This document shows, in pieces, positions 26,194-34,173 of a stretch of 44,096 nucleotides of DNA (position 1 is its first letter; every line of letters begins with the position of its first letter). Source of the stretch: Microcystis wesenbergii FACHB-1317 (lineage in GTDB: Bacteria > Cyanobacteriota > Cyanobacteriia > Cyanobacteriales > Microcystaceae); assembly GCF_014696875.1 (NCBI RefSeq), contig NZ_JACJQV010000142.1, positions 1 through 44,096 on the forward strand, written 5' to 3'. The translations under genes were made by a program, and so were the position numbers. The notes below the pieces were generated by a model. It was not told the origin of the DNA. It was given only the letters and a program-made list of their open reading frames with translations, and ran no database searches.

Positions 26194-27117
26194 ATGACAT
26201 TTGATGTGGCAAAAGTAAATGCCAAAGGCCAGGAAGTCGAACGAAAAAAGGCAGAAGCCTCATATTTCGCCCAAGATTTGGGCAACGGCATCACCCTAGA
26301 AATGATTGCCATACTGGGGGGAACTTTCACGATGGGTTCACCAGCAAATGAGAAAGATAGTTTTGATGATGAACGTCCTCAACATCAAGTAACTGTCCCC
26401 CCCTTTTTCATGGGTAAATATCCCGTCACCCAGGCCCAGTGGAGAGCAGTTGCCTCTCGCACCGATTTAAAAGTAGAAAAAGACCTTGATCCTGATCCTT
26501 CCTACTTTAAAGATCCCCCCAAACCCCCCTTAAAAAGGGGGGCTTCCGATTCCCCCCCTTTTGAAGGGGGGGCTAGGGGGGGATCGCCCACGCGCTGGGA
26601 TAGACCCGTGGAACAAGTCAACTGGTACGATGCGATCGAATTCTGTGCGAGATTATCGAAACTAACGGTTCGGGAATACCGACTACCGAGTGAAGCGGAA
26701 TGGGAATACGCTTGTCGTGCCGGAACCACCACCCCATTTTACTTTGGGGAAACCATTACGGGGAAATTGGCCAACTACAATGCCAGCGAAACCTACGCCG
26801 ATGAACCCAAAGGAGAATATCGAGAAGAAACGACTCCTGTGGGACAATTTTCCCCCAATGCCTTCGGACTGTACGATATGCACGGCAATGTCTGGGAATG
26901 GTGCGCCGATACCTGGCACGATAACTATGACGGTGCGCCGAGGGATGGCAGTGTCTGGACAGAAAATGGGTATGATAATCATTCTTCTCTGCGGGGCGGT
27001 TCTTGGTACATCGATCCATTTAACTGCCGTTCCGCTTCCCGCTACGACGAATACCGCCGCTTCAGCGGCAGCGACTACGGTTTTCGGGTGGTGTGCGGTG
27101 CTGGGAGGACTTTGTAA
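26194..27117 (+). CDS. FGE-sulfatase/SUMF1-domain protein with candidate diversity-generating retroelement variable region
   Basis: 307 residues with the formylglycine-generating-enzyme/C-type-lectin fold: MIAILGGTFTMGSP (about 36-49), MGKYPVTQAQW, RLPSEAEWEYACRAGT, GLYDMHGNVWEWCAD and LRGGSW...GFRVVC at the C-terminus. The catalytic cysteine pair of true FGE is not apparent, so this is probably a binding protein of the fold. Residues 272-295 are encoded almost only by codons of the form NNC or NNT (TAC, ATC, TCC, GAC, CGC, TTC, AGC, GGC). That is expected if an AAC-rich template was adenine-mutagenised, as in retroelement target proteins, which often have this fold and end GFRVVC. A 25-codon palindromic repeat is inserted in frame at residues 107-131. 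The start has aggggaaa upstream. Confidence 0.85.
   Translation: MTFDVAKVNAKGQEVERKKAEASYFAQDLGNGITLEMIAILGGTFTMGSPANEKDSFDDERPQHQVTVPPFFMGKYPVTQAQWRAVASRTDLKVEKDLDPDPSYFKDPPKPPLKRGASDSPPFEGGARGGSPTRWDRPVEQVNWYDAIEFCARLSKLTVREYRLPSEAEWEYACRAGTTTPFYFGETITGKLANYNASETYADEPKGEYREETTPVGQFSPNAFGLYDMHGNVWEWCADTWHDNYDGAPRDGSVWTENGYDNHSSLRGGSWYIDPFNCRSASRYDEYRRFSGSDYGFRVVCGAGRTL
26512..26586. repeat. Palindromic repeat inserted in frame in the FGE-like gene
   Basis: 75 bases framed by gatccccccaaacccccctt and the inverted aagggggggctagggggggatc. It encodes DPPKPPLKRGASDSPPFEGG followed by ARGGS. In relatives PSYFK leads almost directly into RPVEQV, so this is an insertion that kept the frame. A noncoding relative lies at 35263-35293. 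Confidence 0.8.
27007..27078 (+). other. Candidate variable region (VR) of a diversity-generating retroelement
   Basis: Codons for residues 272-295 run TAC ATC GAT CCA TTT AAC, then TGC CGT TCC GCT TCC CGC, then TAC GAC GAA TAC CGC CGC, then TTC AGC GGC AGC GAC TAC. Seventeen of the 24 can be explained as AAC, AAT or AAA with changes only at the A positions. The rest (CCA TGC CGT TCC GCT CGC CGC) look like fixed positions. The following ggttttcgggtggtgtgcgg could be the initiation-type sequence. No reverse transcriptase or template repeat is in the window. Confidence 0.6.
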
Positions 27118-27232
27118 CCCTTTTTCTCTTTTTTCCCTTTTTACCCTCATTCCCTATTTTTTCTCTTTTTTTTTCTTTTCCGCCTCACGGTGGGTCGATT
27201 TTTTTGAGAAAATGGCGTTAATGTTAAATTTT
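27118..27232. other. Pyrimidine-rich tail after the FGE-like gene
   Basis: Long T and C/T runs (ccctttttctcttttttccc, ttttctctttttttttcttt) directly after the stop. No gene. May act as a transcript end or mark the edge of a duplicated target cassette. Confidence 0.5.
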
Positions 27233-27338
27233 ATACTAAATCTGGTTATTAAAGACTGATTATTTATTCCCCTTTTTGCCGTTTGCATAAGTAGAAAACG
27301 GGTTTCTCGGAGAAACCCGTTTTCTGTGGGTTACTCAA
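27233..27338. mobile_element. MITE-like element, copy 3 (right end missing)
   Basis: Starts atactaaatctggttattaaa, contains the palindrome at 27293-27325 and ends ggttactcaa, after which heptamer sequence (gagttatcggttatcag) replaces the right inverted end. The spacer 27339-27510 holds nothing else recognised. Confidence 0.75.
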
Positions 27339-27510
27339 GAGTTATCGGTTATCAGTTGGGAAGGTGGTGTGATATTATGGGTAGTAAAGTTGATCAAAAA
27401 GCTGATCAGTTTGCTATTAGAATAGTGAACGCTGATCAATATCTCAGCCCAGAAAAGAAAGAAGTTATCCTGTTATAATAAAGTTAATTGATATTTGCTT
27501 AATTTAAGTT

Positions 27511-27747
27511 ATGAACTTCAACCTTTATCTGGAAGATGAATTAAGTCAGCAACTACAGGCTTTATCTCGCTCTACAGGCAAATCCCAGAATGCTTTGATT
27601 CGAGAAGCAATACAGCTTTTAATTACCACAAAAGAACAGTCGCAATGGTCGTCAACCATCCTTAATTTTCAAGGGGTAAGTGATAGTATTGTTTTTGAAG
27701 CTTATAGAGAGGAACTTTCCCCACCTAGAGAAGATGAGGTGATTTAG
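27511..27747 (+). CDS. Ribbon-helix-helix antitoxin, VapB-like
   Basis: 78 residues. MNFNLYLEDELSQQLQALSR and STGKSQNALIREAIQLLI are the strand and two helices of a CopG/MetJ-type DNA-binding antitoxin. It is followed, with a one-base overlap, by the start of a PIN toxin that has been destroyed by a mobile element. The antitoxin is intact and could still bind its own promoter or neutralise a related toxin encoded elsewhere (inference). Confidence 0.85.
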   Translation: MNFNLYLEDELSQQLQALSRSTGKSQNALIREAIQLLITTKEQSQWSSTILNFQGVSDSIVFEAYREELSPPREDEVI

Positions 27748-27845
27748 TGCTGGTTTTGCTCGATACTTGTACGATTAGTGATTTTGTCAAAGGTGATAGC
27801 AACACTCTAGTGCAGATCAAAAATCATACTAAATCTGGTTATTAA
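27747..27845 (+). pseudogene. VapC-type PIN toxin remnant, truncated by element insertion
   Basis: GTG 27747 overlaps the antitoxin stop. The frame reads VLVLLDTCTISDFVKGDSNT, the PIN N-terminus with its first catalytic Asp (LLDTCTISDF). After codon 26 it enters the element at 27826 and ends in HTKSGY-stop. No remaining PIN sequence is seen to the right, where two further repeat elements stand. The toxin is inactive. Confidence 0.85.
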
Positions 27846-27939
27846 AAACTGATTATTTATTCCCCCTTTTGTCTTTTGCATGAGTAGAAAACGGGTTTCT
27901 CCGAGAAACCCGTTTTCTGTGCGTTACTCAACGGATTTA
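27826..27939. mobile_element. MITE-like element, copy 4, inserted in vapC
   Basis: Begins atactaaatctggttattaaaaactg, carries the palindrome at 27886-27918 with centre CCG rather than CGG, and ends gcgttactcaacggattta. The last bases of the right end are replaced (aaaatt). Confidence 0.8.
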
Positions 27940-27940
27940 A

Positions 27941-28220
27941 AAATTAGGTAAAACCCCACACTCAGCCCCCAGGAAAAACTTTTTCAGCAGACCCTAAATA
28001 GGGTCTGCTGAAAAAGTACGGGCGAAGCATTCGGATAGAAAATCTACGGTTTCACCGATAGGTTATTGCCCGAATGCTTCGCCCCTACAGGACACGGGCC
28101 GATGAAGACGCAAGGTTTTGAACGACGATTCTCTCAAAATCTTGCACCTGTGAGAGCAAAACAGAACCCTAAAACCCTTACCTCGTCTATATTTCACATT
28201 TATTCAGCATACCCTAAATA
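27941..28220. mobile_element. Repeat element B, copy 3 and an abutting partial copy
   Basis: 27941-27999 is an inverted right-hand part (ggtaaaaccccacac ... gaaaaactttttcagcagaccct). From about 27996 a complete element has ends agggtctgctgaa and ttcagcataccct and an internal inverted repeat gggcgaagcattcgg / ccgaatgcttcgccc. No gene lies in 27846-28234. Confidence 0.75.
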
Positions 28221-28234
28221 CTGGCTTTCTCTCT

Positions 28235-29317
28235 TCAACGGCTGATTCCGCGAAGTTGCTGCAGAAGTTGATCAAGAATGTCTTCCATCTCTTCCGGGCT
28301 GCGGCCCATCCTGACCGGTCCGCGCAGAAACTCTTTAACCGTTATCTTTTTATCGCGGAAGTCACGGACAAAATTATAGATTTTTTCGGTGGATTGAACT
28401 TGTAATTTCATCTCCTCTAGCATTTGCTCAATCGGGTCGATGCCATCCTTCTCACGAGCGCGGCTGGCCCTCACCATCTCGCCTTCTGGGGTATTTCGCA
28501 CCGAGCGCAGTTCTCTTTTCAGGTTCTCGTATTGCTTTTTGAGTAGTTCGTTATTGGTTTCAACCCTCTCGCACTGTCGTTTGAGGTCGCTTTCCGATGA
28601 GCCTTCAACCTCGAAAGTGTCCCCCATTTGATACTGTCGTTCGATTTCGAGCAGTTTGGCAATATCTCCCTCTTTATAGGCGCGGTTGACTTCCTTCATA
28701 ATCTCGTTGTGACGCATCCGAGTTTCGGGATCCGTAACCTTGTCGGGGTGAAAAATCTCGGCCATTCTCAGGAAAGTGCGGCGTATTTGTCTAGATTCAG
28801 GAGATTTAGGCGAGCTTTCAGGTGATAGCTCTGTTCCATCATCGTGACGGTTATAGGAGTCTCCCCCAGAGAAGAAATCCTGCACGGATTGCTCTGATGC
28901 TCCTTCTGGTTCTTCGTCTCCGAAAAGTTCGTCAAGTTCTTCATCTCCATCGTCAAATTTCGGGCTAATCACCCCCGTTAACTGAAGTGTCTCGTAAATT
29001 CCGAGAATCCTTTTTTTTGTCTGCTGCCCCAATTTTCTAGCAGTGAGGATTTCGTCAAAAAGGGCGTGTATTTCGCGGTCGAGGTCGGTAAGTTTTTCAT
29101 AGAGGGGTTGCCCTCTCTGGAAAATCTCCGTCGCTAGGGAACGCATCTGGTCGAGGAATTTCTTCAGTTCGTTGCGCTTTCTGCCAATCTGCTTGAGGAG
29201 CCACTGATGCTCCTCCTCTAAAGCTTGGAGACGAAAATGTAGGGAAGACAGCGCCAAGGAAGGAGAGGTAGGCGAATCAGAGGAGTTCGGTGATTTCGGC
29301 TTTTTAGATCTGGTCAT
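28235..29317 (-). CDS. J-domain (DnaJ-like) protein with coiled coils
   Basis: 360 residues. The N-terminal 20 residues are Ser/Pro-rich. Residues 25-110 form a predicted coiled coil, followed by an acidic linker (DDGDEELDELFGDEEPEG, 122-139). The J domain (about 176-222) contains HPD (190-192) in MAEIFHPDKV, and a second coiled coil covers 240-275. It should stimulate a DnaK ATPase through HPD (family knowledge). The central position of the J domain and the coils suggest a scaffold or assembly role, but the client is unknown. The ATG is preceded by ccccaaagtaatg and no strong RBS is seen. Confidence 0.85.
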   Translation of the reverse strand: MTRSKKPKSPNSSDSPTSPSLALSSLHFRLQALEEEHQWLLKQIGRKRNELKKFLDQMRSLATEIFQRGQPLYEKLTDLDREIHALFDEILTARKLGQQTKKRILGIYETLQLTGVISPKFDDGDEELDELFGDEEPEGASEQSVQDFFSGGDSYNRHDDGTELSPESSPKSPESRQIRRTFLRMAEIFHPDKVTDPETRMRHNEIMKEVNRAYKEGDIAKLLEIERQYQMGDTFEVEGSSESDLKRQCERVETNNELLKKQYENLKRELRSVRNTPEGEMVRASRAREKDGIDPIEQMLEEMKLQVQSTEKIYNFVRDFRDKKITVKEFLRGPVRMGRSPEEMEDILDQLLQQLRGISR

Positions 29318-29704
29318 TACTTTGGGGTGAAAGCATATTGTCTATTCTACCAAGCCGGAAGGAGCCGCATTCCTAAAACTCACCCTTGGCTCATTTTATT
29401 GTTTCTCCCCACTTCCATCACCCCATCACCCCAAGTCCACAGATAAGCTTAAGTGGCTAGAAGCTAGATATATCAATGGTCTTAATTAATCCTTATCAAT
29501 CGAATTAAATTTTTGTACATAAAATTCTCGCTCAGATTAATTATTTTTTCCAAATTCCGCTAGACTTATTTAGTAAGTTCAATCGAGATTCAATATTCCA
29601 TAGCTAAATTTCTATAGCACAGGCTAGAAGGAAAGTTTAGCGAGGGATTCCTTTACCCATAATTCAGCACACATATTTGCTTTAGCAAGCAGGTAGGAGA
29701 TTCT
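29318..29704. promoter_or_regulatory. Upstream region of cmpABCD
   Basis: 387 AT-rich bases with no gene. AGGAGA at 29695-29700 is the cmpA ribosome site. I searched for NtcA boxes (GTA-N8-TAC) and CmpR-type TTA-N7/8-TAA pairs and found no clear match. A promoter is expected here by position only. Confidence 0.5.
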
Positions 29705-31063
29705 ATGTCAAATTTTTCGAGACGGAAATTTTTAACCACGGCGGCAGTTTCAGCAGCAGGGGCTGTTGTCCTGAAAGGTTGTGTGGGTAATCCCCCCGAC
29801 ACTACGGGTGGAACCAGCACCACCGCACCCGCTTCCCCGGTTGCTTCTCCTGTGGCGGTAGCTCCCGGAGAGGCCCCCGAAACCACCAAAATTAAATTAG
29901 GTTATATTCCTATTGTTGAGGCCGCACCTTTAATTATTGCCAAGGAAAAAGGCTTTTTCGCTAAACACGGGATGCCTGATGTGGAAGTCTCCAAACAAGC
30001 AAACTGGGGATCCGCTAGAGATAACGTCGAAATTGGGGCAGATGCGGGCGGAATTGACGGGGGACAGTGGCAAATGCCCATGCCTTACCTAATTTCCGAG
30101 GGACTAATCACCAAAAATAACGTTAAAGTCCCCATGTATGTGTTAGCGCAGTTAAACACCCAGGGTAACGGAATTGCGATCGCAGGTAAACACGAAGGCA
30201 AAAATATCGGTTTAGACCTAAAACCCGCCAAAGATTACATCCTCGCCATGAAAACGACGGGAACTCCCTTCAAAGCCGCCTATACTTTCCCGAAAGCTAA
30301 TCAAGACTTCTGGATTCGTTACTGGTTAGCCGCCGGTGGTATTAACCCCGATACGGATATTAACCTAATTGCCGTACCCGCAGCCCAAACCGTGGCCAAC
30401 ATGAAAACGGGAACCATGGATGCGTTTAGTACCGGCGATCCTTGGCCAGCGAGAATTGTGGCTGATAATATCGGTTTTATGTCAGCTTTAACCGCAGAAA
30501 TCTGGCCCTATCACCCGGAAGAATACCTCGCTATCCGCGCCGATTGGGTGGATAAAAACCCGAAAGCCACCAAGGCCCTATTAAAAGGAATTATGGAAGC
30601 GCAGCAATGGCTCGATCAGGAGGCAAATCGGGCAGAAGCGGCGGCAATTCTCGCTAAACCGGCTTATTTCAACCTCAAAGAAGAAATTATCGCCGGTCCC
30701 CTCAAAGGAATGCAGAAAATGGGTGACGGTAAACCGGAAATCACCGACAAAAATAAAGGGGTTTTCTACTGGAAAGATCCCGCCGGTAGCGTTTCCTATC
30801 CCTATAAGAGTCATGATCTCTGGTTTTTAACCGAAAGTGTTCGTTGGGGTTTCTTGCCGAAAGAAAGTTTAACCACTGCCTCCGCCTTAATCGACAAAGT
30901 TAACCGCGAGGATCTTTGGAAAGCGGCAGCCACAGAGTTAGGGGTTCCCGCCGCCGATATTCCCACCAGTACCTCCCGCGGTGTCGAGAAATTCTTCGAC
31001 GGCAAAACTTTTGACCCCGCTAATCCCCAAGCTTATCTCGATAGTTTGGCAATTAAAAAATAG
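29705..31063 (+). CDS. cmpA: Bicarbonate-binding lipoprotein of the BCT1 transporter
   Basis: Periplasmic substrate receptor of the ABC bicarbonate transporter, part of the carbon-concentrating mechanism. 452 residues. Twin-arginine signal SRRKFL (5-10) and lipobox ending at C26 (LKGC), then a Ser/Pro/Thr-rich linker, then the ligand-binding domain. Nitrate homologue NrtA has HPEKAF at the ligand site, where the Lys binds nitrate; here it is H270-P-E-E273-Y-L, as in CmpA, whose Glu occupies that place. [11 protein letters not shown] (117-127), GNGIA and STGDPWP (242-248) are also CmpA-like. So the operon is cmp, not nrt. cmpB follows. Confidence 0.9.
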   Translation: MSNFSRRKFLTTAAVSAAGAVVLKGCVGNPPDTTGGTSTTAPASPVASPVAVAPGEAPETTKIKLGYIPIVEAAPLIIAKEKGFFAKHGMPDVEVSKQANWGSARDNVEIGADAGGIDGGQWQMPMPYLISEGLITKNNVKVPMYVLAQLNTQGNGIAIAGKHEGKNIGLDLKPAKDYILAMKTTGTPFKAAYTFPKANQDFWIRYWLAAGGINPDTDINLIAVPAAQTVANMKTGTMDAFSTGDPWPARIVADNIGFMSALTAEIWPYHPEEYLAIRADWVDKNPKATKALLKGIMEAQQWLDQEANRAEAAAILAKPAYFNLKEEIIAGPLKGMQKMGDGKPEITDKNKGVFYWKDPAGSVSYPYKSHDLWFLTESVRWGFLPKESLTTASALIDKVNREDLWKAAATELGVPAADIPTSTSRGVEKFFDGKTFDPANPQAYLDSLAIKK

Positions 31064-31175
31064 CGAGCTTTTCTCGATAGGCTAGGGGCATAAAATATCT
31101 AGTCTATTAATCCCAAAAGTGTTTTCTTCTCTCCCCAATCAAGTAACTTTATCTTCAACAAAGGAAAACGGCAAA

Positions 31176-32006
31176 ATGGCAAGTAGCGTCAGCAGAAAAA
31201 GTAACGGTGGTTTCAACTTCGGTAAATTCTGGAAAAAGCATTCCCAAGACATTCTTCCCCCTATTATCGGTACCCTGGGTTTTCTGATTGTTTGGCAATT
31301 AGTCTCGATGCTGGGATTAATCAAATTACCCCCCCCATCCGACCTAATCACCAATGAGCGTACCCGTACCTATTTAATGTATCCTTTCTTTGATCGTGGG
31401 GGCATTGATAAAGGACTATTCTGGCAAACTTTAGCGAGTCTGCAACGGGTATTAATCGGTTATTTTTTTGCCGCAGTGGTTGGTATTGGCGTTGGGATTA
31501 TGGTCGGTTTAAATTCTTTCTTAAATAAGGCCCTCGATCCCCTTTTCCAATTCCTAAGAACAGTTCCTCCTCTTGCTTGGGTTCCCCTATCTTTGGCCGC
31601 TTTACAACAAAACCAACCTGCTGCTTTATTCGTGATCTTTATTACCGCAGTTTGGCCGATTTTGATTAATACCACCGTCGGTGTCCAACAAATTCCCCAA
31701 GACTATATCAACGTTAAACAAGTCTTGCAATTGTCCAACAAAAAATTCTTCTTCAAGATATTAATTCCCTCAGCACTTCCCTACATCTTCACCGGTTTGA
31801 GAATTGCGATCGGTTTAGCTTGGTTAGCGATTATCGCCGCTGAAATCGTTATGTCGGGTATCGTCGGTATCGGTTTCTTTATCTGGGATGCCTACCAAAA
31901 TAACTACATCAGCGATATTATTCTTGCGCTGTTTTATATCGGTGGTGTGGGTTTATTACTCGATCGCTTTATGGCTTGGTTGCAAAATCAAATCGTTCGT
32001 CAATAG
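31176..32006 (+). CDS. cmpB: Bicarbonate ABC transporter permease
   Basis: 276 residues from ATG 31176, with AAGGA ten bases upstream. A GTG at 31119 would add 19 unlikely residues. Several membrane helices are visible (GTLGFLIVWQLVSMLGL; YFFAAVVGIGVGIMVGL; AALFVIFITAVWPILI; GLAWLAIIAAEIVM). The EAA-like cytoplasmic loop, which contacts the ATPases, is VKQVLQLSNKKFFFKILIPS. Forms the membrane channel with CmpC and CmpD. Confidence 0.92.
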   Translation: MASSVSRKSNGGFNFGKFWKKHSQDILPPIIGTLGFLIVWQLVSMLGLIKLPPPSDLITNERTRTYLMYPFFDRGGIDKGLFWQTLASLQRVLIGYFFAAVVGIGVGIMVGLNSFLNKALDPLFQFLRTVPPLAWVPLSLAALQQNQPAALFVIFITAVWPILINTTVGVQQIPQDYINVKQVLQLSNKKFFFKILIPSALPYIFTGLRIAIGLAWLAIIAAEIVMSGIVGIGFFIWDAYQNNYISDIILALFYIGGVGLLLDRFMAWLQNQIVRQ

Positions 32007-32076
32007 GGAATTAATGGGGAAAGTTTCCCCATTTTTCAAATAACTGAAACTTGAGCCAATTTAAGGAGAAAAAACT

Positions 32077-34095
32077 ATGAGTTTGTTTGTCGCTGTCGAT
32101 AACATTGATAAAGTATTCCCCCTTAGTGGTGGCGGTGAATATGTGGCCTTGAAAGGGATCGATTTACAGATAAAAAAAGGGGAATTTATCTCCCTCATCG
32201 GTCACTCTGGTTGCGGAAAATCCACCCTCTTAAACATGATCGCTGGTTTAGATTTGCCCACGGAAGGAGTGGTGACTTTGCAAGGTCAAAGCATTAAAAA
32301 ACCAGGACCTGATCGCATGGTAGTTTTCCAAAACTATTCCCTTTTGCCCTGGTTAACCGTCAAAGAAAATATCACTCTAGCCGTCGATCAAGTTCTCGCC
32401 CAACTATCAGAAGACGAAAGAAAAGCTGAAGTCGAAAAATATATCGATCTGGTCAATCTTCGTCATGCAGTGGATAAACGTCCCAACGAATTATCGGGGG
32501 GGATGAAACAACGGGTAGCGATCGCTCGCGCCCTAGCCATCCGTCCGAAAGTGCTGCTTTTAGACGAACCCTTTGGGGCGTTAGATGCCCTGACTAGAGG
32601 TAATCTACAGGAACAGTTAATGCAGCTGTGCGAAGAATACGAAATGACCTCGGTAATGGTGACGCACGATGTGGATGAAGCGGTGCTATTATCCGATCGC
32701 ATCGTCATGCTTACCAATGGCCCCGGCTCAAAAATTGGCGGTATTTTGGAAGTGGATATTCCCCGTCCCCGCAAACGCATGGAAGTGGTGGAACACCCCA
32801 GTTACTACAGTCTCCGGAGTGAAATTATCTATTTCCTCAACCAACAAAAACGGATCAAAAAACTGCGCGCCCGCAAAGTCGAAGTTATTGCCCGTCACGG
32901 TTTAGAAAAAGTCAATCTAGAAATCGGTTTTGTTCCCCTCACCGCTTGCGCGCCCCTAGCAGTGGCCAAAGAAAAGGGATTCTTTACTAAACATGGTCTA
33001 GATGAGGTGAATTTAGTCCGAGAAACCAGTTGGCGAGGCGTTGTGGATGGGATCGCAGGGGGATTCCTCGACGGGGCGCAAATGCCTTCGGGAATGCCCA
33101 CCTGGTTAACCGTCGGTGGTTATCAAGATCAACCTTTGCCGATTGTCAGCGCCCTGACTATGACTCGTAACGGTAACGGTGTCACCCTCGCTAAACGCTT
33201 CTATGACGAGGGAGTGATTGACGGTAACGCTTTAAAACAGATGCTATTGGAATCGAAGGAGCAGCGCCATATTTTTGGCATTGTTCACCCTTCCTCCATG
33301 CACAATTTGCTCCTGCGTTACTGGTTAGCGGCAGCGGGAATTGACCCGGATCAAGACGTTCACCTCGAAACTATTCCCCCGGCCCAAATGGTAGCCGACC
33401 TGAAAACTGGTAGTATTGACGGTTACTGTGTGGGTGAACCCTGGAATCTCAGGGCCGCTATGGAAGATATCGGTTATACCGTCGCCACCGACTTAGAAAT
33501 TTGGCAGGGCCACCCAGGTAAGGCCCTGGGAGTCCGGGAAGATTGGGCCAATAAATACCCTAATACCCATGTCGCTTTAGTCAAAGCACTGCTGGAAGGT
33601 TGTAGCTACTGTGCCGAGGAAGGGAATCAGGAAGAAATTCGTCAAATCCTCGCCAGTCGTCAGTATCTTAGTACCAATATAGATTATATCCAACTGGGTG
33701 ATCCCAACTCCTACGCGTGCAGTCTCGATCAACCGATGAAAGAATATGCACACCATCTGTTCTATGGAGAAGGGGTAAATCGTCCCAGTCGTACCGAACA
33801 CCTCTGGATGATGACCCAAATGGCGCGCTGGGGCCACATTCCTTTCCCCCGTAACTGGGTAGAAATTCTCGAACGCGTCTGTCGGGTGGGTGTTTTTAGT
33901 ACCGCAGCCCGGGAATTGGGTCTAGGGGATATTAAATATCGTCGCACACCGATCCTTTTATTCGATGGTATCGAGTTTGATGCCGAGGATCCGATCGGTT
34001 ATCTCAATAGTTTAGAGATCAAACAAAACATCACCATGGCCGAAGTGGCTATTGATGCTCGTCCTAGTGCCAGCGAATCTCGCAAAATTGCCTAA
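32077..34095 (+). CDS. cmpC: Bicarbonate ABC transporter ATPase fused to a CmpA-like domain
   Basis: 672 residues in two parts. The ATPase is at 1-255 with Walker A GHSGCGKST (42-50), signature LSGGMKQR (139-146), Walker B LLLDEPFGALD (160-170) and H197. A C-terminal substrate-binding-like domain (about 280-655: NLEIGFVPLTACAPLAVAKE, VGEPWNLRA) is homologous to CmpA but has no signal peptide, so it is cytoplasmic. This fusion is the hallmark of NrtC/CmpC, whose extra domain is regulatory. ATG 32077 has AAGGAG upstream. Confidence 0.93.
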   Translation: MSLFVAVDNIDKVFPLSGGGEYVALKGIDLQIKKGEFISLIGHSGCGKSTLLNMIAGLDLPTEGVVTLQGQSIKKPGPDRMVVFQNYSLLPWLTVKENITLAVDQVLAQLSEDERKAEVEKYIDLVNLRHAVDKRPNELSGGMKQRVAIARALAIRPKVLLLDEPFGALDALTRGNLQEQLMQLCEEYEMTSVMVTHDVDEAVLLSDRIVMLTNGPGSKIGGILEVDIPRPRKRMEVVEHPSYYSLRSEIIYFLNQQKRIKKLRARKVEVIARHGLEKVNLEIGFVPLTACAPLAVAKEKGFFTKHGLDEVNLVRETSWRGVVDGIAGGFLDGAQMPSGMPTWLTVGGYQDQPLPIVSALTMTRNGNGVTLAKRFYDEGVIDGNALKQMLLESKEQRHIFGIVHPSSMHNLLLRYWLAAAGIDPDQDVHLETIPPAQMVADLKTGSIDGYCVGEPWNLRAAMEDIGYTVATDLEIWQGHPGKALGVREDWANKYPNTHVALVKALLEGCSYCAEEGNQEEIRQILASRQYLSTNIDYIQLGDPNSYACSLDQPMKEYAHHLFYGEGVNRPSRTEHLWMMTQMARWGHIPFPRNWVEILERVCRVGVFSTAARELGLGDIKYRRTPILLFDGIEFDAEDPIGYLNSLEIKQNITMAEVAIDARPSASESRKIA

Positions 34096-34173
34096 AAATC
34101 AACTAAGGGGATAATTATTAGCCAATTATCCCCGGCCATTGCCCCTATTAACTATTTCCCCCAAAGACTAATC

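Noticed and set aside
27118-28234. Reverse transcriptase or template repeat of a retroelement next to the FGE-like gene
   Set aside because: Both strands hold only pyrimidine tracts, repeats and the vapBC remnant; none is present in the window.
29318-29704. NtcA or CmpR sites before cmpA
   Set aside because: No GTA-N8-TAC or TTA-N7/8-TAA pair with proper spacing was seen.
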